A DNA stretch of 64,000 bases from BACL27 sp947488385 (GTDB lineage: Bacteria; Actinomycetota; Acidimicrobiia; Acidimicrobiales; Ilumatobacteraceae): the NCBI GenBank assembly GCA_964203655.1, contig CAXNMJ010000003.1, forward strand, positions 1 to 64,000, written 5' to 3'. Shown one piece after another: positions 58,370 through 64,000 of this stretch. Each line of letters begins with the position of its first letter. Within the stretch, counting starts at the first letter, position 1. The position numbers and the translations under genes are program-made. The notes under the pieces were generated by a model that saw only the letters and a list, made by a program, of their open reading frames with translations, did no database searches and was not told the origin of the DNA.

Positions 58370-58981
58370 ATGGCTAGGAAGTGTGAGCGACCATCTTGCA
58401 AAGAAACTGGAGACGTCGCCTACATAATTGACACAGCAAATTTAGTCGTCAGTATCGATGCGCCAGTTCCGCGTGATTCGTCGCGAGTAAACATTTTGTG
58501 TCGCCGACATGCTGACTCGCTGGTTGTGCCACGCGACTGGATAATCATGGACAATCGAACTAAAAAGCAACGCTTGTTCAGCGCCCCAGCAACCCCGAGA
58601 GCAGCAGTAAAGAAGAAAGACAAGAACGCAAAAAAGAAAACTGGGGCAGTGATTCAAGATTTGTTTGAGTTTGCAACTCGTGTTGTCGCGCCCGTTGCAG
58701 CTGTTGTTCAAGAGACGCCTCGCGAAGAAGTTGCTGTGGCGGTTCACGAACCAGAAAAAATTGATTTGCATGAAACACAGGCGATGCCTTGGACTCCAAA
58801 GTTTGATCAGACGGGCGACCTTGACGGCAAACTACGCGCACGGGGCAAGTTATTGTCGCGCGCTTTTGGCGGGTTTGATGACACTCTTGAAACAAGTCGC
58901 AAGCATGTGGTGCCAGAAAATACAGATAGTCACGTAATTGACGACGACTTTGATCACGATCAAGCGCACCCAGAGTATTAA
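58370..58981 (+). CDS. DUF3499-type protein
   Basis: A 203-residue actinobacterial protein. The N-terminal 60 residues carry a possible metal site, Cys5, Cys10, Cys44 and His47, in the order CERPSC and LCRRHADSLVVPRDW, which matches the DUF3499 pattern as I know it. The rest is Lys-rich (about 70-92), then Ala/Val/Glu-rich, then acidic at the C terminus, and likely disordered. The family has no known function. It follows potC by 63 bp and precedes the SRPBCC gene by 10 bp. Confidence 0.65.
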   Translation: MARKCERPSCKETGDVAYIIDTANLVVSIDAPVPRDSSRVNILCRRHADSLVVPRDWIIMDNRTKKQRLFSAPATPRAAVKKKDKNAKKKTGAVIQDLFEFATRVVAPVAAVVQETPREEVAVAVHEPEKIDLHETQAMPWTPKFDQTGDLDGKLRARGKLLSRAFGGFDDTLETSRKHVVPENTDSHVIDDDFDHDQAHPEY

Positions 58982-58991
58982 AAGTTTTTAA

Positions 58992-59432
58992 ATGGATGTT
59001 GTTGCCAGTGTCGAGGTGCCCGTATCGGCCGAAACACTTTTCACATTTATTGCAGATTTATCGAATTATCCATCATGGTTAGAACTTGTACATGAAGCGG
59101 TGCCTGAGGTAAACAGCACGGCTGCAAAGTCGTGGTCGGTTGAGTTGCGAGCGCGTCTCGGAGTTTTTGCCAGGTCGAAACGACTGCGAATGGTTCGCAC
59201 GACGTGTGACACGCCAAATCAAGTGGTGTTTGAGCGTCAAGAACTAGATTCGCGTCGCCATTCGGCGTGGATTTTGCGAGCGAAAGTTACTTCAACAGCC
59301 AACGGGGCAATGGTCGAGACCAACCTGCATTATTCAGGCAGTTTGTTTACTGGCGGAGTACTAGAACGTGCGCTTGCTGATCAGATAAACGCTGGTCGCG
59401 AAAAACTCATCCAACGATTGAGCGCGAAGTAA
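58992..59432 (+). CDS. SRPBCC-superfamily protein
   Basis: A 146-residue START/polyketide cyclase-like fold with the usual N-terminal strand-helix pattern MDVVASVEVPVSAETLFTFI and a block DLSNYPSWLELVHEA, then a beta-rich middle and the C-terminal helix ALADQINAGREKLIQRLS. Such proteins bind hydrophobic ligands or act as cyclases; nothing here shows which. No signal peptide. It follows the DUF3499 gene by 10 bp and its last 26 bp overlap the end of rlmN on the other strand. Confidence 0.8.
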   Translation: MDVVASVEVPVSAETLFTFIADLSNYPSWLELVHEAVPEVNSTAAKSWSVELRARLGVFARSKRLRMVRTTCDTPNQVVFERQELDSRRHSAWILRAKVTSTANGAMVETNLHYSGSLFTGGVLERALADQINAGREKLIQRLSAK

Positions 59433-60474
59433 TCGCCACAGGTTGGCCCGCAGCCAACTGACCACACGCTGCATCAATGTCAGTGCCACGATTTCGGCGC
59501 ACAGTTGCATTGACGCCAAGATCTATCAACTGATCGGCGAACTCGCGCACATCTTCGGGTGCTGTGCCTTTGGTGAGGTAGCCCGGCGTCGGATTTAGTG
59601 GAATCAAATTTACGTGCGCACTCGGCTTGAGGCTCTTGCAGAGTTTGGCAAGTTCGCGCGCATCTCGTGGGGTGTCGTTGACGCCTTTAATTAGCGCCCA
59701 TTCAAAAGTTACGCGGCGGTTTTTCTTCTGTAGATATTTTCTGCACGCTTGCATTAAATCTTCGATCGGGTAGCGCTTGTTGATCGGCACTAGGTCGTTG
59801 CGCAGTTCGTTGCGGGCAGCATGCAAAGAAACCGCAAGATTCACGGGCAGTGGTCGGTCGGCGAGTGTATTGATGCCCGGAATGATGCCGACAGTTGAGA
59901 TCGTCAAGTGTCTTGCGGAGATACCGATTGCCTCGTGAATACGAGTGACTGCTTGCCACACTGCTTCTTCGTTCGCCAAAGGTTCGCCCATGCCCATGAA
60001 TACGACATTGGCAAGACGTTGATCTCGCCCGGCACTTGTGCGTGCGGCGTGCACAACTTGTTCGACTATTTCGCCTGAAGTGAGTTGACGCGAGAAACCT
60101 GCTTGGCCAGTTGCACAGAACCCACAGGCCATTGCACAGCCGGCCTGAGTGCTGACACATACGGTGGCTCGATCTTCGTAGTGCATGAGCACTGATTCGA
60201 TTTTGTGTCCACCGTTGGCGAGTTGCCAAAGAAACTTTGTCGTGCCACCGCGGTCGCTGTCTCGCGAAGTTTCAAGTATGAGACTGCTCGGCAAAGCCGC
60301 ATCAAGTTTGGCGCGCAGTTCTTTTGAGATCGTCGTGATCTCAAGTGGTGCTTGAAACTCGGTGTAGAGGCCCTGCCAAACTTGGTCGAGGCGATACTTG
60401 GGTCCGTCGCCAAGAATTGCAGCAACATCTTCACGGCTCGCGTCATAGCGAGTCTTAATCAATTTTTCTGTCAC
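59407..60474 (-). CDS. rlmN: 23S rRNA (adenine2503-C2)-methyltransferase RlmN
   Basis: Radical SAM enzyme that methylates A2503 in 23S rRNA and A37 in tRNA. The open frame runs to 60564, but the GTG at 60474, one base from the pepF stop, starts the family N terminus TEKLIKTRYD, so it is chosen (355 residues). The cluster motif is CAMACGFC within VSTQAGCAMACGFCATGQAG, with MGMGEPLANEEAVW and LAVSLHAARNELRNDLVP further on. The conserved Cys near the C terminus, in NRGTDIDAACGQL, is the methyl-carrying residue. Likely in one transcript after pepF. Confidence 0.95.
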   Translation of the reverse strand: MTEKLIKTRYDASREDVAAILGDGPKYRLDQVWQGLYTEFQAPLEITTISKELRAKLDAALPSSLILETSRDSDRGGTTKFLWQLANGGHKIESVLMHYEDRATVCVSTQAGCAMACGFCATGQAGFSRQLTSGEIVEQVVHAARTSAGRDQRLANVVFMGMGEPLANEEAVWQAVTRIHEAIGISARHLTISTVGIIPGINTLADRPLPVNLAVSLHAARNELRNDLVPINKRYPIEDLMQACRKYLQKKNRRVTFEWALIKGVNDTPRDARELAKLCKSLKPSAHVNLIPLNPTPGYLTKGTAPEDVREFADQLIDLGVNATVRRNRGTDIDAACGQLAAGQPVAITSRSIVG

Positions 60475-60475
60475 T

Positions 60476-62281
60476 TTATTTGATGTGCTTTTGCGCGAGT
60501 TTTTCGTAGTCGACCATGCGGGCGCGCAACACGTCGAGGCTTGCTGTCCAAAACGACTCGTCACTTACGTCGAGATTGAAAGCGCGACCTAGTTCTTCGG
60601 CTGTGTCCATGCCGGCTCGTGAAAGCACGGTGTCGTAACCACCGCGAAATTTCTCTGGATCTTTGCTGTATTGGGCGTAAAGACCCAAACCAAAAAGCAG
60701 ACCGTATGTATATGGCCAGTTATAAAAGTGACTGCCGTAATAGTGCGGCTTCAATACCCACATATGTGGATGAGCAGTCGACTGATCAATGCCATTGCCG
60801 TAAGCCGAAGCCTGGGCGCTGAGCATCATTTCGTTGAGTTCGCTGACACCGAGTGTGCGACGTTGACGACGTGCAAAAACTTCTGTTTCAAACAAGAAGC
60901 GACTATGAATATCGACGACAACTTGGTTTGCGCCGCCCAGATCTGTGTCGAGCAACGCGAGCCGCTCGTCGCCAGTCAAGCGAGACAGGCCTTCTTCGAC
61001 CACAAGGGTTTCGCAGAAGATGCTCGCAGTTTCGGCGAGCGCCATCGGCAAACGCTTTTGCAACGGTGTGCGATCTGCCAGTTGTGTGTTGTGATACGCG
61101 TGGCCGAGTTCGTGTGCAGTTGTTTGCGCTGAATCGACGCTGCCCGACCAATTGAGCAAGACCAGCGACCTGTCATCAACGAATGACATGCAAAAGGCAC
61201 CACCGACTTTGCCTTCGCGTGGTTCGGCATCAATCCATTTTTCAGACAACGAGCGGTCAACAAGCCCAGCCAAGTTGTCGCTGTATGCGGCGAACGCGCC
61301 GCGCACGAGCTGCACGCCTTGGTCCCACGAAATCTGACTCGGGGCGACATTCAAAGGTGCGAAAAGATTCCACCACGACAGACCTTTTTTGTCGCCGTGC
61401 AGTTTTGCGCGCACGTTCATCCATCGGCGAAAGTCGGGTAGCGATGCGGTGACGGCACTTTGCATCGCATCAAATGTTTTGCGACTGACGCTGTTGGAGT
61501 ACAGCGATGCATCAAGCGGTGAGGCCCAATGACGACGACGATTGACTGCGTTTGCCTCACCCTTAATTGAGTTCATTGCTGCGGCACACGGCATGGCAAC
61601 TGTCGGCCATGCCCGCATTTCGGCGTCGTATGCGGCTTTGCGCACTGCAAGATCTGAGTGCGTTGACATACCGCGCACGGCAGTGATCGGCAAAGTTTTT
61701 GTGCCGTCTGGCAAGTGCACTTCAGTCATCAACTGAGAAGTGATGTCGCCCTGCAAGCGAGACCATGCTGATGAACCAGTTGTTGAAAGCTCAGCGTAGA
61801 AACCTTCTTCAACTTCAGACATTTGGTGTTCGGCGCGAGCCTGCAATCTTTGTAACGGCCCGAGATGCTCACGAGCGACTTCGCTAACTTTGGCAAGATC
61901 GTCGGCGCCAAGTGTTGCAATCCAATCTGCAAAACGTGCAAGCAGCGGAGATAGTCGCGAGTCGATTACTTCGAGTTCGCTGAGCAAACCTTGGGCGGTT
62001 TCTTCACGAGTGTTTGTGCTGACAGTTGCATAAACATAAGAACCGAGAATTTCGGATTCTTTGATCGTTTCGTTCATCGATGTGATGATCTTGTTGGCAA
62101 TTTCGCCTTCTTGTGCTGATGGCTTGTGAGGTGCGCCTGCACGAATGTTGTTTTCTTCAAACTGTGCTTCGAGTCTGGCGACGTTTGCGCCCGTGCGCTC
62201 CATCGCGTCAGTGAACGATCGAGAGGTAAAAGACTCGTGAACGTCGGCAACCGACCAACGAGGCAAAAGTGTGTCTGTCAT
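60476..62281 (-). CDS. pepF: Oligoendopeptidase F (M3 family)
   Basis: Zinc metallopeptidase that cuts oligopeptides in the cytoplasm. The 601-residue length fits. The zinc motif is TTAHELGHAYHN (HExxH), with the third ligand Glu in LAETASIFCETLV further on. The N-terminal helical lobe begins with SVADVHESF. In the middle are KGLSWWNLFAPLNVAP and GKVGGAFCMSFVDDRSLVLL, both typical of this group of PepF. It lies upstream of rlmN, separated by one base. Confidence 0.94.
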   Translation of the reverse strand: MTDTLLPRWSVADVHESFTSRSFTDAMERTGANVARLEAQFEENNIRAGAPHKPSAQEGEIANKIITSMNETIKESEILGSYVYATVSTNTREETAQGLLSELEVIDSRLSPLLARFADWIATLGADDLAKVSEVAREHLGPLQRLQARAEHQMSEVEEGFYAELSTTGSSAWSRLQGDITSQLMTEVHLPDGTKTLPITAVRGMSTHSDLAVRKAAYDAEMRAWPTVAMPCAAAMNSIKGEANAVNRRRHWASPLDASLYSNSVSRKTFDAMQSAVTASLPDFRRWMNVRAKLHGDKKGLSWWNLFAPLNVAPSQISWDQGVQLVRGAFAAYSDNLAGLVDRSLSEKWIDAEPREGKVGGAFCMSFVDDRSLVLLNWSGSVDSAQTTAHELGHAYHNTQLADRTPLQKRLPMALAETASIFCETLVVEEGLSRLTGDERLALLDTDLGGANQVVVDIHSRFLFETEVFARRQRRTLGVSELNEMMLSAQASAYGNGIDQSTAHPHMWVLKPHYYGSHFYNWPYTYGLLFGLGLYAQYSKDPEKFRGGYDTVLSRAGMDTAEELGRAFNLDVSDESFWTASLDVLRARMVDYEKLAQKHIK

Positions 62282-62320
62282 GAGAAACAGTGTATTAGTT
62301 GTATTCAGGGTCAGGTTTGT

Positions 62321-63259
62321 TTAGATGTGCGATGAAATCTCACCGACAAAAGCCTGTTCAATGTCGTGAATAGTAAAGCCAAGTTTCGTATATGTCGTCA
62401 CGGCCGCATCGTTGTCGCGATCGACGAACAGCATTCCTGTCGTGGCGTTGGCTTTTGCGAGGTGGTTTAGCCCGGCAACTGTTAGCGCTCGACCGAGGCC
62501 TTGGCCGTGAAATTTCGGGTCGACGGCAATTACATAAATTTCGCCAACCGATGGGTCTGTGTCTTTGTCGATTTTTGTCCAACAGAAACCTGCAAGTTGA
62601 TCTGCTGCATCGGTTTTTATGTGGTGAAGTAGAAAGCCATTTGGGTCAAACCACTTTTCTGACTGCCGCGAACGCAGAACTTCGGTTGTCCAGCCGCCCT
62701 GTTCGGGGTGCTGAGCAAATGCTCGGTTGTTGACTGAGAGCCATGCAGCGTCGTCGGCGCCGACAACGAAGCTTCGGGTCTGAATCGATTTAGTCTCAGA
62801 CAAAACTTCGGGGGAAAGAGGAAGTTTGACGCGCATCTGCAGAAGATTGCGACCTGCTTTGAAACTAAAGAGATTGGCTAGTTGCTGATCAATCTCACTT
62901 GAACCACAAACCCACCAATGGACTTGCCCGCCACCTTCTTCGCTGATGATTTTGGTTGCATCAGTAAAAAGCGACTTGCCGATCTCTAGGGTTTGCTTGC
63001 GAAAATTTGGATGCACGACAAGATCAAGTGACCACGAGCCGTTGCCACGCGAAATTTGGCAATAGGCGATTGGTTGAGATGTTTTTGGATCACGGGCTGT
63101 GAGCCCAGCAAAGCCAGCGCGACCACCGTGGCGAAGGTCGATCCACAAATGGTTGTTTAAAGGTTTGCGACCGTCAGCTTTTTCGACTGCATTCAAAAGC
63201 TGTATGACTTCGGCAATTTCTTGAGCAGCCATACTTCTTTTAACGTCAAATTCAATCAC
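62321..63259 (-). CDS. mshD: Mycothiol synthase MshD
   Basis: Acetylates the cysteinyl-glucosaminyl-inositol precursor in the last step of mycothiol synthesis. The 312-residue protein carries two GNAT folds; the C-terminal one is the active domain in the family. The signature WLSVNNRAFAQHPEQGGW (about residues 173-190) is diagnostic, followed by WFDPNGFLLHH, GEIYVIAVDPKFHGQGLG (acetyl-CoA loop, pattern Q/RxxGxG/A), FVDRDNDAAVTTYTKLGF. Mycothiol is known only from actinobacteria, so it is a strong marker of the host. It is divergent from nth. Confidence 0.95.
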   Translation of the reverse strand: MIEFDVKRSMAAQEIAEVIQLLNAVEKADGRKPLNNHLWIDLRHGGRAGFAGLTARDPKTSQPIAYCQISRGNGSWSLDLVVHPNFRKQTLEIGKSLFTDATKIISEEGGGQVHWWVCGSSEIDQQLANLFSFKAGRNLLQMRVKLPLSPEVLSETKSIQTRSFVVGADDAAWLSVNNRAFAQHPEQGGWTTEVLRSRQSEKWFDPNGFLLHHIKTDAADQLAGFCWTKIDKDTDPSVGEIYVIAVDPKFHGQGLGRALTVAGLNHLAKANATTGMLFVDRDNDAAVTTYTKLGFTIHDIEQAFVGEISSHI

Positions 63260-63304
63260 GACATAAGGCTATCTATGTGCGGCGCTGTGTAGTGTTGCCA
63301 ATCA

Positions 63305-64000
63305 ATGGCTGCCAAGAAAACCGAAATTGCAAAACGCGCAACAGATGTGCTGGCTTTACTGAAGCGTGAATACCCAGTGGCGATTTGTGAGCTGACTCAC
63401 GAGTCGGCGTTTCAATTGCTTGCGGCGACAATTCTCTCGGCACAATGCACTGACGTGCGTGTAAATATGGTGACACCCGCACTTTTTGAGGCATACCCGA
63501 CACCAGCCAAACTTGCGGCGGCGAATATTTCGCATGTTGAGCAACTTGTGCGCTCAACCGGTTTTTATCAGACCAAAGCAAAAAACCTAATCGGCATGGC
63601 GAATCAAGTCATGTCGCGATTTGGCGGTGAAGTTCCGCGCGAAATTGAAGACTTAATTACTTTGCCTGGCGTCGGCCGTAAGACAGCAAATGTTTTGCGC
63701 AGTGTTGTCTTTGATCTGCCTGGGTTGCCGGTAGACACGCATGTTGGGCGACTCTCGCGACGTCTTGGTTTGACCAAATTAGAAGATCCTGTAAAGGTCG
63801 AATATGAATTGAACGCAATGTTGCCGCCGCCCGAGTGGGGTCAATTTAGTTTGCGCTTGATCTTGCATGGTCGCCGAGTTTGTGATGCGCGAAAGCCGCG
63901 ATGCGAAGAGTGTTTGCTCGAGGCGCTGTGCCCAAGTTCGATGTTGCCAACGAAAAAAGGCACTGGCAAGAGCGCAAAGTCGAAAGTTACGAAGAGCGTT
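63305..64000 (+). CDS. nth: Endonuclease III (partial, runs off the window end)
   Basis: DNA glycosylase/AP lyase for oxidised pyrimidines. The frame opens at ATG 63305 and stays open to the last base, so at least 232 residues are present and only the C-terminal few are missing. The helix-hairpin-helix holds LPGVGRKTANV with the catalytic Lys, the catalytic Asp is in PVDTHVGRLSRRLG, and the 4Fe-4S cluster cysteines are in VCDARKPRCEECLLEALC (spacing 6, 2, 5). The tail after it is Lys-rich, typical of actinobacterial Nth. Divergent from mshD with 45 bp between starts. Confidence 0.95.
   Translation, partial: MAAKKTEIAKRATDVLALLKREYPVAICELTHESAFQLLAATILSAQCTDVRVNMVTPALFEAYPTPAKLAAANISHVEQLVRSTGFYQTKAKNLIGMANQVMSRFGGEVPREIEDLITLPGVGRKTANVLRSVVFDLPGLPVDTHVGRLSRRLGLTKLEDPVKVEYELNAMLPPPEWGQFSLRLILHGRRVCDARKPRCEECLLEALCPSSMLPTKKGTGKSAKSKVTKSV

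Overview
The window looks like ordinary chromosome from an actinobacterium (Actinomycetota), most likely from the Acidimicrobiia or a similar planktonic lineage of moderate GC. The evidence is a mycothiol synthase (MshD), a mycothiol-dependent nitroreductase-type DsbA protein, a BldD-like regulator, a DUF3499-type protein, a 6C-type small RNA, many GTG/TTG starts, Thr/Pro/Val-rich segments in exported proteins, and the gene order comEA-comEC-holA-rpsT-lepA followed by hrcA-dnaJ-rsmE. The genus is not resolved. I see no prophage, insertion sequence, CRISPR array, rRNA or plasmid gene. The genome is compact: 4-bp start/stop overlaps, convergent genes that overlap at their ends, and no gene-free stretch longer than about 230 bp.

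Layout. 0-6 kb: cobalamin adenosyltransferase, leucyl aminopeptidase, then a minus-strand run of proS, manA and an exported SGNH hydrolase. 5.7-10.5 kb: the rimP-nusA-infB operon behind a promoter and a terminator-like leader hairpin. 10.5-15 kb: DsbA-like protein, acetylpolyamine amidohydrolase-like protein, PAC2 protein, phosphotransferase and thioredoxin. 15-28 kb: competence genes (comEA, comEC), holA, rpsT, lepA, a frameshifted MFS exporter, photolyase, hrcA-dnaJ-rsmE, the BldD-like regulator and hemW. 28-31.9 kb: a divergent PanB-like protein, tRNA-Val(GAC), a frameshifted alkylsulfatase-type hydrolase and an acyl-CoA dehydrogenase. 31.9-41.9 kb: a central-metabolism block with isocitrate dehydrogenase, citrate synthase, aconitase, a quinone oxidoreductase, an acyl-CoA carboxylase beta subunit, a LysR regulator, the 6C RNA, a nitroreductase and a crotonase. 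41.9-48 kb: glutamate synthase gltB-gltD. 48-54 kb: LysM lipoprotein, ddl (frameshifted) divergent from murF, a second MFS exporter, a tiny zinc ribbon and alanine dehydrogenase. 53.8-58.3 kb: a spermidine/putrescine-type ABC transporter, potA-potD-potB-potC. 58.4-64 kb: DUF3499, SRPBCC, rlmN, pepF, mshD, and nth, which runs off the end.

The genes form coherent housekeeping modules: translation initiation and transcription elongation, protein quality control, the oxidative TCA branch with ammonium assimilation (GltBD, Ald), peptidoglycan precursor synthesis (Ddl, MurF), polyamine uptake with a possible acetylpolyamine deacetylase, and thiol redox chemistry. The most notable points are the 6C RNA in the TCA block, with LysR-type inverted repeats over its promoter, a BldD homologue with an altered c-di-GMP motif, a PanB-like protein that has lost canonical active-site residues, and five genes that each carry an apparent single-base insertion. 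One of the five is ddl, which should be essential, so sequence or assembly error is a serious possibility. I found nothing that I can defend as a wholly new multi-gene system.
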